Program-made: the position numbers and the translations under genes | Shown here: piece by piece, positions 7,983 to 14,470 of the stretch | Numbering within the stretch: the first letter of the stretch is position 1 | Layout of the letters: each line of letters opens with the position of its first letter | DNA from: Candidatus Omnitrophota bacterium | Lineage (GTDB): Bacteria; Omnitrophota; Gorgyraeia; Duberdicusellales; 4484-171 | Direction: 5' to 3' | NCBI GenBank assembly: GCA_028703535.1 | Contig: JAQVMQ010000009.1 | Coordinates: 1-34,730 of the forward strand | DNA: 34,730 nucleotides | The notes under the pieces: generated by a model | What the model saw: only the letters and a program-made list of their open reading frames with translations | Database searches by the model: none | What the model was told of the DNA's origin: nothing

Positions 7983-8186
7983 ATGGAGAAGAAAGGTTTG
8001 CTGGTTAATAGAGAGGGTGTGGGGAATATTTTTAAGTGTAGTTGCGGGATAATCCATGTAAATCTTAAAGCTATTTCTTTGAGATTTACTGAATCAGCTT
8101 TTCTGGAAGTCGCAGGGATGTTTAAAGAAGGGGCGTCAAAATTGATGGATGAAGGATTGAAAATATTGCTAAGTGAACAGGAATAG
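7983..8186 (+). CDS. Small CxCG-motif protein in Feo locus
   Basis: A 67-residue cytoplasmic protein with a KCSCG motif at about residues 19-23 followed by IIHVNLKAISLRFTESAF and a C-terminal amphipathic helix. I do not recognise it by name; small CxCG proteins of this look accompany iron-transport genes in other anaerobes, which is a recollection rather than a check. AAGGAGG at 7971-7977 fixes the start at 7983; the longer frame from 7950 would start inside the terminator hairpin. It lies between the terminator and a 25-codon Cys-rich gene. Confidence 0.72.
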   Translation: MEKKGLLVNREGVGNIFKCSCGIIHVNLKAISLRFTESAFLEVAGMFKEGASKLMDEGLKILLSEQE

Positions 8187-8200
8187 TGAAAGGAGGTTTT

Positions 8201-8278
8201 ATGAAAAAACAATGTCGATGTAATGGTGATTGCGGGTTAAATTGTAAATGTAAAAATAAAAAAAATGAGAACAAATAG
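8201..8278 (+). CDS. 25-residue Cys-rich miniprotein
   Basis: A very short gene with a near-perfect ribosome site (AAAGGAGG, 8189-8196) five bases before ATG. The product MKKQCRCNGDCGLNCKCKNK... has five Cys in a C-x-C-x4-C-x3-C-x-C pattern within a Lys-rich peptide, like a minimal metallothionein or iron-sulfur/metal-binding peptide. It lies 14 bases after the CxCG protein and 23 bases before the porin, each with its own strong ribosome site, so it is part of one transcript. Its reality rests on the ribosome site, spacing and Cys pattern; function is unknown. Confidence 0.62.
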   Translation: MKKQCRCNGDCGLNCKCKNKKNENK

Positions 8279-8301
8279 TTTTTAAAAAGGAGGTAGGTTA
8301 G

Positions 8302-9576
8302 ATGAGAGTTAAAGGGACTTTGAGTTTATTTCTGGTTTTGGGTTTTTTAATCTTTTCGGTTGAGCATGTTTTTGGCGGTACTACGGGAGAAGAAATTCTA
8401 GAGTTGAAACAGAGGATAGAAGGACTTGAAGCAAAACTGGCAGAAGATCGGGAAGTAAGGGAAAAGGAATTTATCGCGCAAAATACATTGAATAGGATAA
8501 ATGAAGTCTTTGACGGGCTCAGCATAGGAGGAGGCGCTACTTTTATTATGCAAGGTACAAATAATGCTAATGGCGAGAGCCTTTCAAATAATAGCGAAGA
8601 CTCTACGGATGCGTCTTATTCTATAGATCTTGAGTTTGAGAAAGAATTTAAAGATTACGGCAAGGCATTTATACACTTAGAGACAGGTGATGGATCGGGG
8701 GTTGAAGACGAATTGGCTCTTTTTTCATCGGTTAACAGGGACGTGGATGATTCTGATAGTGGCGTATCTGTCACTGAGGCGTGGTACGAGCATTATTTTT
8801 CTAAAATACCGTTGGCATTGACTTTTGGTAAAATAGATCCGACTGCCTATCTTGATGGTAATAATTATGCCAATGACGAATGTTCCCAATTTTTAGGGCA
8901 TGTTTTCAGAAATTCTCCTGTAATAGAATTTCCTGACGATAATGGCGCAGGTATTCATGCCTTATTAGAGCCTTTGGATTTTTTTGATATTGAATTAACA
9001 TTAATGGACGCTGATGCTGATTGGGAGAATGTAGGCGATAATATTTTCTTTGCGGGACAAGTAAATATTAAACCGGGATTTTACGGTAAAGACGGTAATT
9101 ATAGGTTTTATGTATGGCTGAATAACAAAGACCATATTAAATGGACTAATAGTTCAGAATCGGAAGAAACAAATTACGGTGCAGGTATTAGTTTTGATCA
9201 AGAACTGACTGACATTATGAGTGTGTTTCTTCGTTATGGATGGCAGAACCCGGAAGTTTATGTGGATGGTTCAGATTTTTCACTGGAACAGTCATGGAGT
9301 GCCGGTGTGCAGTTTTCGGGAGATAAATGGAATAGAGGTGATGATGTTCTTGCTTTAGCTTTTGGGCAGATAATCCCGTCTGATGATTATAAAAATTGCG
9401 CGGCGGTAAAAGGAAATACTGAGAACCATTTTGAGGCGTATTACAACTTCAGAGTTAATGAGCATTTAAGTCTAACTCCAGATATCCAGGTTATTTGGGA
9501 CCCTTATGGCGGAGATGCCGTTAACGGAGATAAAACGGTTTTTGTAGGGGGCTTGCGTGCACAAATAGACTTTTAA
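8302..9576 (+). CDS. Outer-membrane porin (OprB-like carbohydrate-porin type)
   Basis: A 424-residue secreted protein. Residues 1-25 form a signal peptide ending near VFGG, 28-60 a short coiled coil (EEILELKQRIEGLEAKLAEDREVREKE broken across heptads), and the rest alternating beta-strands ending in Phe (AQIDF), typical of an outer-membrane barrel. The segment FGKIDPTAYLDGNNYANDE...QFLGHVFRNSPVIEFPDDNGAGIHALLEP matches the style of OprB-like porins. AAGGAGG at 8287-8293 sets the start. Placement at the end of an iron-uptake transcript suggests passage of iron or an iron ligand, which is inference; the homology alone suggests a general or sugar porin. A terminator follows at 9599. Confidence 0.82.
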   Translation: MRVKGTLSLFLVLGFLIFSVEHVFGGTTGEEILELKQRIEGLEAKLAEDREVREKEFIAQNTLNRINEVFDGLSIGGGATFIMQGTNNANGESLSNNSEDSTDASYSIDLEFEKEFKDYGKAFIHLETGDGSGVEDELALFSSVNRDVDDSDSGVSVTEAWYEHYFSKIPLALTFGKIDPTAYLDGNNYANDECSQFLGHVFRNSPVIEFPDDNGAGIHALLEPLDFFDIELTLMDADADWENVGDNIFFAGQVNIKPGFYGKDGNYRFYVWLNNKDHIKWTNSSESEETNYGAGISFDQELTDIMSVFLRYGWQNPEVYVDGSDFSLEQSWSAGVQFSGDKWNRGDDVLALAFGQIIPSDDYKNCAAVKGNTENHFEAYYNFRVNEHLSLTPDIQVIWDPYGGDAVNGDKTVFVGGLRAQIDF

Positions 9577-9598
9577 TATTAGGGCCTGTTTTCTGAAA

Positions 9599-9637
9599 CC
9601 CAGTTTTCGTTTTGGACGGGAACTGGGCTTTTTATTT
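9599..9637 (+). terminator. Rho-independent terminator after porin
   Basis: CCCAGTT (9599-9605) pairs with AACTGGG (9621-9627), followed by CTTTTTATTT. It closes the iron-module transcript. Confidence 0.82.
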
Positions 9638-9697
9638 GACTAGCTGCTCTATCTTGATATTAAGAGGATATGCTATTTTTGTATGGAGGTTTTTAAT
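9632..9697 (-). pseudogene. 3' relic of an XRE-type regulator, antisense to start of peptide 2
   Basis: Read on the minus strand, this short stretch gives KNL..KIAYPLNIKIEQLVK followed by a stop, which aligns with the C-terminus of the intact XRE regulator at 9953-10159 (KNLAKIAKSLNTKIENLVK-stop) at about 14 of 20 positions. No N-terminal part remains. The relic runs into the ribosome site and first codons of peptide 2, so the peptide gene appears to have been joined to, or to have overwritten, the rest of a former regulator gene. It suggests that a regulator-plus-peptide unit was once duplicated here. Confidence 0.62.
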
Positions 9698-9899
9698 GAA
9701 AAGGAAAAATACAAATAGACAAAGATGGATTAAACCGGAATTAATACAGATAAAGCTTAATCCGGAACAAGCTGTTTTAAGTTGCTGTGATTTTTCTGTA
9801 AGAGGTATGAATACTGCCGGAGAATTGTGGTATATACCTTCAGGTCAGTGCTGGAAGGTCGGGTGTTTCGGAGAAACGCAGGCCTATGGTTTGAGTTGA
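9696..9899 (+). CDS. Small Cys-rich peptide 2 of the W...LSCC family
   Basis: A 67-residue peptide: basic MKRKNTNRQR start, the shared block WIKPELIQIKLNPEQAVLSCC (broken here as W..KPE..IKLNPEQAVLSCC), then a tail with RG six residues after CC, QC, four residues, C, and final Ser. TGGAGG at 9684-9689 fixes the start at 9696; the longer frame from 9612 begins inside a terminator and is rejected. This is the copy with the clearest ribosome site and therefore the best guide to the family's true N-terminus. It lies convergent to the intact XRE regulator and overlaps a relic of another on its 5' side. Confidence 0.85.
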   Translation: MKRKNTNRQRWIKPELIQIKLNPEQAVLSCCDFSVRGMNTAGELWYIPSGQCWKVGCFGETQAYGLS

Positions 9900-9952
9900 A
9901 TTTTTAAAAAAGGATGTTTGCTTAGGGTTAATAAAGTAAGACTTTGCATAAA

Positions 9953-10159
9953 TCATTTAACCAGATTTTCTATTTTAGTATTAAGAGATTTAGCTATTTT
10001 TGCCAAGTTTTTCACGCCGATATTTTTTTCGCCGCGTTCAATTTGGCCTATATATGCTCTGTGCAGGTTAGCTTCTAACGCAAGGTCTTCTTGTGTCCAG
10101 CCTTTTTTATTTCTGTATTTTTTTATATTTGTTCCGACAAGTTTATTTATATTTTCCAT
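9953..10159 (-). CDS. XRE-family (Cro/C1-type) transcriptional regulator
   Basis: A 68-residue single helix-turn-helix protein: IKKYRNKKGWTQEDLALEANLHRAYIGQIERGEKNI is a textbook HTH_3 domain covering residues 12-46, and there is no other domain. It is read divergently from peptide 3 and convergently to peptide 2. A minus-strand promoter (TCGACT at 10206-10201, 16-base spacer, TATAAT at 10184-10179) and AAGGA ribosome site precede it. Two 19-bp near-identical repeats lie in the 130-bp space shared with peptide 3, one abutting its own -35 box and one across the peptide -10 box, so it plausibly controls both genes. Confidence 0.9.
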   Translation of the reverse strand: MENINKLVGTNIKKYRNKKGWTQEDLALEANLHRAYIGQIERGEKNIGVKNLAKIAKSLNTKIENLVK

Positions 10160-10178
10160 ATGATTTTCCTTGAATAGG

Positions 10179-10225
10179 ATTATAGAGTATGCTACTGATA
10201 AGTCGACTACCTATAGATATCATTT
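10179..10225 (-). promoter_or_regulatory. XRE gene promoter and first 19-bp repeat
   Basis: On the minus strand, TCGACT-N16-TATAAT. Immediately upstream of its -35 box, plus-strand 10207-10225 reads CTACCTATAGATATCATTT, which matches 16 of 19 bases at 10250-10268. Proposed operator for the XRE protein. Confidence 0.55.
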
Positions 10226-10237
10226 ATTGTTTTATCT

Positions 10238-10268
10238 CTTGACTTTCTGCTACCCAGAGGTATCATTT
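10238..10268 (+). promoter_or_regulatory. Peptide 3 promoter with second 19-bp repeat over the -10
   Basis: TTGACT (10238-10243), 17-base spacer, TATCAT (10261-10266). The repeat CTACCCAGAGGTATCATTT (10250-10268) covers the spacer and -10 box, 43 bases (about four helical turns) from its partner. Binding here would block peptide 3 transcription. Confidence 0.6.
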
Positions 10269-10300
10269 TAGAAAGGCTTTTATAAAAGAGAATGTTAAGA

Positions 10301-10501
10301 ATGTGTAGTAAAAAACAAAATAAAAAGAGGATATGGGCTGTTTTGGAGATAACTAAGATCAAACTTAATCCCGAACAAGCGGTATTGAGTTGTTGCGCAG
10401 TACCTTCTAGGGGGGCAACAGAACCGCCTTTTCAGTGTAGTATATCCGGTTCCGGTAGTGGGGTATGCACGACTCAAGAAGCCTATCTATCTAACAGTTA
10501 A
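10301..10501 (+). CDS. Small Cys-rich peptide 3 of the W...LSCC family
   Basis: A 66-residue peptide: MCSKKQNKKR, then the shared block with W..LEITKIKLNPEQAVLSCC (Leu replaces the usual Pro after W), RG six residues after CC, QC, a nine-residue Ser/Gly-rich gap, C, and final Ser. ATG 10301 is preferred over 10292 because AAAGAG (10285-10290) is far too close to the latter. It has a convincing promoter with a candidate operator for the divergent XRE regulator, the only family member here with such a regulator pair. An extra Cys occurs at residue 2. Confidence 0.83.
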   Translation: MCSKKQNKKRIWAVLEITKIKLNPEQAVLSCCAVPSRGATEPPFQCSISGSGSGVCTTQEAYLSNS

Positions 10502-10550
10502 TCTTTTATGGATAATTTGCCCGGTTAAAAAGGGAGAAAGAGAAAAATGG

Positions 10551-10850
10551 GAAAAGGGGACAGCGCCCTTTATCTTTCCTTTTCAAGAAAAACTTGACGG
10601 TACTATGGGGGGATACAAGTAAGTAGAGTAAGTGAAAGAGAAAACAAGAACGTAGGGTGTGCTTGTCTTGCCCGTAATAATATAAAATTTAGCCAACATT
10701 CATGTTGGTGGATAGGGGGCGGATGGACATCCTCCCGTTAAAAAATGACAGAAAAGATGAAAAGGAAAAGTGCGAAACAGAAGTGGCTTAACCCCGAAAT
10801 GACACGAGTTAAGCTAAACCCTGAACAGGCAGTGTTGAGTTGTTGTGATG
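10551..10850. repeat. Direct repeat copy B (matches 3795-3967 plus 4205-4323)
   Basis: Second copy of the segment described at 3795, lacking about 230 bases present in copy A. It starts with the hairpin word AAAGGGGACAGCGCCCTTT and includes GGATG-GA-CATCC at 10721-10732, which replaces the divergent internal part. It continues into peptide 4 and stops matching at the codons after Cys-Cys. Confidence 0.85.
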
Positions 10851-10963
10851 TTGTTGCGAGAGCTCTTACCAGTACAATTACTTTTACTAGAGTTTCCCAG
10901 TTTCAGTGTAGTGACAGGAATTTATGTCCGGCTACGGACTTTGCTTCTGATGTATCCAGTTGA
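10745..10963 (+). CDS. Small Cys-rich peptide 4 of the W...LSCC family
   Basis: A 72-residue peptide, the longest copy. Residues 1-33 differ from peptide 1 at only three positions (A2T, T10A, G29A), up to and including LSCCD. The tail is unrelated except for the scaffold: RA six residues after CC, QC, five residues, C, and final Ser-Ser. ATG 10757 (MKRK) is an alternative start by analogy with peptide 2. No clear promoter of its own is visible; the duplicated upstream segment may supply one. Confidence 0.85.
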   Translation: MTEKMKRKSAKQKWLNPEMTRVKLNPEQAVLSCCDVVARALTSTITFTRVSQFQCSDRNLCPATDFASDVSS

Positions 10964-11081
10964 ATTTGTTTTCGTTTATATGATCCAATATAAAAATATT
11001 GTATTATTTATATTTTAATGTAATACTGTTTTGTGAATTTATATATAGGTGAAGGCTGTTACTTTTACGGGGAGAGGTAAT

Positions 11082-12146
11082 ATGGCAGGGTTTATAAAAA
11101 AAATATCTAAAACTGCGGGGCACTTGCCGGGTGAGCTTATACACATAGGTGAGAATACCGGCAAAAAGGTCAAAGTATCCGTTATGGATTATGATCCTGA
11201 CGCTTTTCGTGAAAAGACAGATATCAATATAGACGAAGCACTTTCTTTTAAAGATAACAATAGTATTACATGGATTAATGTAGATGGTCTGCATGAATTG
11301 GGGATTATAGAAAAAATAGGTAATAAATTCGGGCTTCATTCTTTAACACTTGAAGATATAGTCAATACGGGGCAGCGCCCGAAATTTGAGGATTTTGAAT
11401 CTTATATTTTTATAGTTCTTAAAATGGTCATGTTTGATGATAAAAATAAAGAGATAACCGCTGAACAGGTCAGTTTTATATTGGGAGAAGATTTTGTTGT
11501 TTCTTTTCAGGAAAAAGAGGGAGATGTTTTTGACCCTATACGCGAACGGATACGCAAGGCAAAAGGGCGTGTAAGAAAAATGAAAGCGGATTATTTAGCG
11601 TATAGTCTTATAGATGCGGTTATAGACAATTATTTTTCTATTTTAGAGAAACTTGACGATAAGATAGAGATCATAGAAGAAACTCTTATATCCAATCCCG
11701 AGCCTAACACGTTAGGGGATATTTATAAACTTAAACGTGATATAATTTTTTTAAAAAAATCTATATGGCCTTTACGCGAAGCGGTTAATAGTTTAGAGCG
11801 GACCGAATCTGATATTATAAGTGAGAATATGGGTGTGTTTTTTCGTGATATATATGATCATACCATACAGGCAATAGATACTGTTGAAACTTTTAGGGAC
11901 ATGGTTTCGGGTATGCTTGATATTTATTTGTCGAGTATAAGCAATAGAATGAATGAGATAATGAAGGTTTTAACTATTTTTGCCGCTATTTTCATCCCGT
12001 TGACTTTCATAGCCGGCATTTACGGTATGAATTTTGAATTTATACCGGAGCTAAAGTGGAAATGGGGCTACTTTATGGCGCTTAGTATAATGTTTCTTTT
12101 GGGGACGGGTATGCTTTTTTATTTTAGAAAGAAAAAATGGATCTAA
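11082..12146 (+). CDS. CorA-family Mg2+/Co2+ channel
   Basis: A 354-residue CorA-type protein: a large N-terminal cytoplasmic alpha/beta domain with long helices, then two C-terminal membrane helices (ILTIFAAIFIPLTFIAGIYGMNF and the last ~25 residues) with the signature YGMNF selectivity motif between them. It forms pentameric inner-membrane channels for divalent cations. GGGGAGAGG just before ATG 11082 favours this start over GTG 11049. A LapA-like small membrane protein follows 12 bases after the stop and is probably co-transcribed. Confidence 0.95.
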   Translation: MAGFIKKISKTAGHLPGELIHIGENTGKKVKVSVMDYDPDAFREKTDINIDEALSFKDNNSITWINVDGLHELGIIEKIGNKFGLHSLTLEDIVNTGQRPKFEDFESYIFIVLKMVMFDDKNKEITAEQVSFILGEDFVVSFQEKEGDVFDPIRERIRKAKGRVRKMKADYLAYSLIDAVIDNYFSILEKLDDKIEIIEETLISNPEPNTLGDIYKLKRDIIFLKKSIWPLREAVNSLERTESDIISENMGVFFRDIYDHTIQAIDTVETFRDMVSGMLDIYLSSISNRMNEIMKVLTIFAAIFIPLTFIAGIYGMNFEFIPELKWKWGYFMALSIMFLLGTGMLFYFRKKKWI

Positions 12147-12158
12147 GGAGAAAGAATT

Positions 12159-12350
12159 ATGGATATTAAAAAATTATCTTTAATTATTTCGGGAACATTA
12201 ATTTTAATATTTTTTTTACAGAATACCCAAGTGGTGACTATAAGAATTCTTTTTTGGCAAATTTCTATGTCGCGTATTATCTTGTTAGGTATTACTTTAT
12301 TGGTGGGTATGGTTCTGGGTTTTTTTGTGGCTAAGCGAAAATATAAGTAA
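12159..12350 (+). CDS. LapA-domain small membrane protein
   Basis: A 63-residue protein with two membrane helices (about 7-23 and 39-57). The FFLQNTQVVTIRILFWQISMSRIILLGITLLVGMVLGFF pattern is typical of the LapA/DUF1049 family, often linked to lipopolysaccharide assembly in proteobacteria. AAGGAG precedes the start. It sits between corA and a dehydrogenase gene with short gaps, so likely one transcript. Function here is unproven. Confidence 0.85.
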   Translation: MDIKKLSLIISGTLILIFFLQNTQVVTIRILFWQISMSRIILLGITLLVGMVLGFFVAKRKYK

Positions 12351-12372
12351 GATATATTTGGGAGATTAATAT

Positions 12373-13419
12373 ATGAGCAAGAAAAAGATATTTTTTTATG
12401 ATGCGAAACCTTATGATAAGGATTTTTTTAATAAGGCTAATGAAAAGTTCGGGTATGATATACAATACTTCGCCGGTCATTTAAATCCCGATACAGCGAG
12501 ATTAGCTAAAGGCAGTGATGTCGTGTGTGCTTTTGTTAATGACGCGGTTAACGCTGATGTTATAAGCGTATTTAAAGAGAATAATATCGGCATGATAGCC
12601 TTGCGCAGTGCCGGTTATAATAATGTCGACCTCAGAGCTGCCTATGGCAATATACACGTTGCGCGTGTTCCGGCTTATTCACCTTATGCGGTTGCTGAAC
12701 ATGCCGCGGCGTTGATGCTTACCCTGAATCGCAAGACGCATAGGGCGTATTACAGGACACGTGACGGAAACTTTTCAATAAATGGTTTTCTTGGCTTTGA
12801 TATGTATAAAAAAACTATAGGTGTTGTAGGGATTGGCAAGATAGGTAAATGTTTTATAGATATTGCGTTGGGTTTTGGTATGAAGGTTATAGCGTATGAT
12901 AAGCTTCGGGATGAGTCTTACGCGGATAAAAAAGGCTTTAAATATGTAGAACTTAATGAGTTATACGCATGTGCGGATATTATTTCACTGCATTGTCCGC
13001 TTAGTCCTGAAACGCATCATCTTATAAATGAAGAAAGTATAAAGCGGATGAAAGAAGGTGTCATGATCATTAATACCGGACGTGGCAAATTAATTAAAAC
13101 GGAAGCGCTGATAGCCGGTTTAAAAAGCGGGGTCATAGGTTCTGCAGGTCTTGATGTCTATGAGGAGGAGTCGGAATACTTTTTTGAGGATTTTTCGAAT
13201 GCGGTAATCGGTGATGATGTTCTCGCCAGGCTTTTGACTTTTCCTAATGTGCTTGTCACTTCGCATCAAGGGTTTTTTACTAAAGAAGCTCTCGCAAATA
13301 TTGCGGATACAACATTGGACAATATTAAAGAATACTTTGACGGTGGTTTTTTAAAGAATGAGATATGTTATAAGTGCGAGAAAGAGTGTTTAAAGGTTAA
13401 GGACAAAAGGTGTTTTTGA
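12373..13419 (+). CDS. D-2-hydroxyacid dehydrogenase (D-lactate dehydrogenase type)
   Basis: A 348-residue NAD-dependent D-isomer-specific 2-hydroxyacid dehydrogenase, closest in style to fermentative D-lactate dehydrogenase (LdhA). The Rossmann motif GIGKIG is at 153-158 with D176 selecting NAD, and the catalytic set R237 (NTGRG), E264 (DVYEEE) and H298 (TSHQG) is complete. It would reduce pyruvate to D-lactate, re-oxidising NADH, which fits a fermentative H2 metabolism. The C-terminus has an unusual Cys-bearing tail (CYKCEKEC...RCF) after the usual end of the family. GGGAG lies before the start. Confidence 0.92.
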   Translation: MSKKKIFFYDAKPYDKDFFNKANEKFGYDIQYFAGHLNPDTARLAKGSDVVCAFVNDAVNADVISVFKENNIGMIALRSAGYNNVDLRAAYGNIHVARVPAYSPYAVAEHAAALMLTLNRKTHRAYYRTRDGNFSINGFLGFDMYKKTIGVVGIGKIGKCFIDIALGFGMKVIAYDKLRDESYADKKGFKYVELNELYACADIISLHCPLSPETHHLINEESIKRMKEGVMIINTGRGKLIKTEALIAGLKSGVIGSAGLDVYEEESEYFFEDFSNAVIGDDVLARLLTFPNVLVTSHQGFFTKEALANIADTTLDNIKEYFDGGFLKNEICYKCEKECLKVKDKRCF

Positions 13420-13448
13420 TAGTTTTTTGTTTTAGTGATTTGTTTTTT

Positions 13449-13457
13449 TGATATAAT
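13449..13457 (+). promoter_or_regulatory. Extended -10 promoter, near-leaderless start of methyltransferase operon
   Basis: TG-A-TATAAT with the last base nine bases before the ATG at 13467. The same TGATATAATAT word with the same spacing precedes peptide 8 at 29041. The transcript would carry only about 3 bases before the start codon. Confidence 0.62.
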
Positions 13458-13466
13458 ATAAAATAA

Positions 13467-14465
13467 ATGAGTAGTTCAAATTTGTTTTCAAAAATCAGAT
13501 ATTATATAGAAATAGGTCGTAAGATGCAACAGCATCTTACGAAATTACCTGATGACTGGCCGAAATTTCAGGAAAAGTTTAATAGAGAAGTTGATATTCT
13601 TTTTTCAGATATAATGAATTTTGAAAAAAGTGTTTTATCTCGGGGAGATATAGATACTTTTTTTAAAGTAAAAAATTTCTTTATAAAAAATTTTAGAAAC
13701 CAATTTCGGCAGGGTGAATATTGTATCTGGAGCATTGATAAACCTTATGGATATGCTGGTGACTTTAAAATTATGGAAGATATTTATAGGAATGCACCTT
13801 CGACAACAGGTTTTGGGCGTTTATTTGATAATTATTTTCAATCTTCTGCTATTTCTGTTGCTGTCAGAAATCGTAAAGAAGATATCAAAAAATTTATTTT
13901 TGATTTTGTAAAAAAGAAAGAGGGTAAACATGTAGGAGTCGTAAGTTTAGCTTGCGGACCTTGCCGAGAGTTGAGGGAACTGCTGGCTACGGATAGGAAT
14001 TTTTTTAAAAATGTAAGTTTTGAGTGTGTTGATAATGACAGTCGTGCAATAGAATTTTCTAAAAAATTATTAGAAAAAAATAATAACATAAGATTTTTTA
14101 AGAGAAATGCTTTACGGATTGCTCTTTCAAAGAATATTTCAAAAAAAATATCGCAACGGTATGATGTTATATATTCTGCAGGGTTGTTTGATTATTTAAA
14201 TAAAAAAATTTCCATGAAATTGATAGAAGCTCTGAAATCATTATTAGTGGCTGGAGGAAAAATTATCATAGCCAATGTTACAGATAAATACTCTAATCCA
14301 TCTGTTTGTTTTATGGAATGGGCTGGCGATTGGAATCTTATATATAGAAGCGATAACGAGTTAAAAGATATTTTTATCAAATCAGGTTTTAATAAAGACG
14401 ATATTTATATGAAGAGCGAACACCAGGGTATAGTAAATTACATCATTGCTTCAAATTCAGAGTAG
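13467..14465 (+). CDS. Class I SAM-dependent methyltransferase
   Basis: A 332-residue protein with a helical N-terminal domain (1-150) and a C-terminal Rossmann-type methyltransferase domain: motif I VSLACGPCREL (159-169), acidic D189 at the end of strand 2 (CVDND), and later VIYSAGLFDYL and GKIIIANV. The substrate is not evident. No ribosome site is present; a -10 box lies nine bases upstream, so translation is probably leaderless. The next gene, a sensor-kinase-like membrane protein, starts five bases after the stop, and a BASS transporter follows that, giving a three-gene operon perhaps for sensing and modifying a small organic signal. Confidence 0.85.
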   Translation: MSSSNLFSKIRYYIEIGRKMQQHLTKLPDDWPKFQEKFNREVDILFSDIMNFEKSVLSRGDIDTFFKVKNFFIKNFRNQFRQGEYCIWSIDKPYGYAGDFKIMEDIYRNAPSTTGFGRLFDNYFQSSAISVAVRNRKEDIKKFIFDFVKKKEGKHVGVVSLACGPCRELRELLATDRNFFKNVSFECVDNDSRAIEFSKKLLEKNNNIRFFKRNALRIALSKNISKKISQRYDVIYSAGLFDYLNKKISMKLIEALKSLLVAGGKIIIANVTDKYSNPSVCFMEWAGDWNLIYRSDNELKDIFIKSGFNKDDIYMKSEHQGIVNYIIASNSE

Positions 14466-14470
14466 CTTAT

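Noticed and set aside
9612-9695. N-terminal extension of peptide 2
   Set aside because: The extension begins inside the porin terminator; TGGAGG and family alignment fix the start at 9696.
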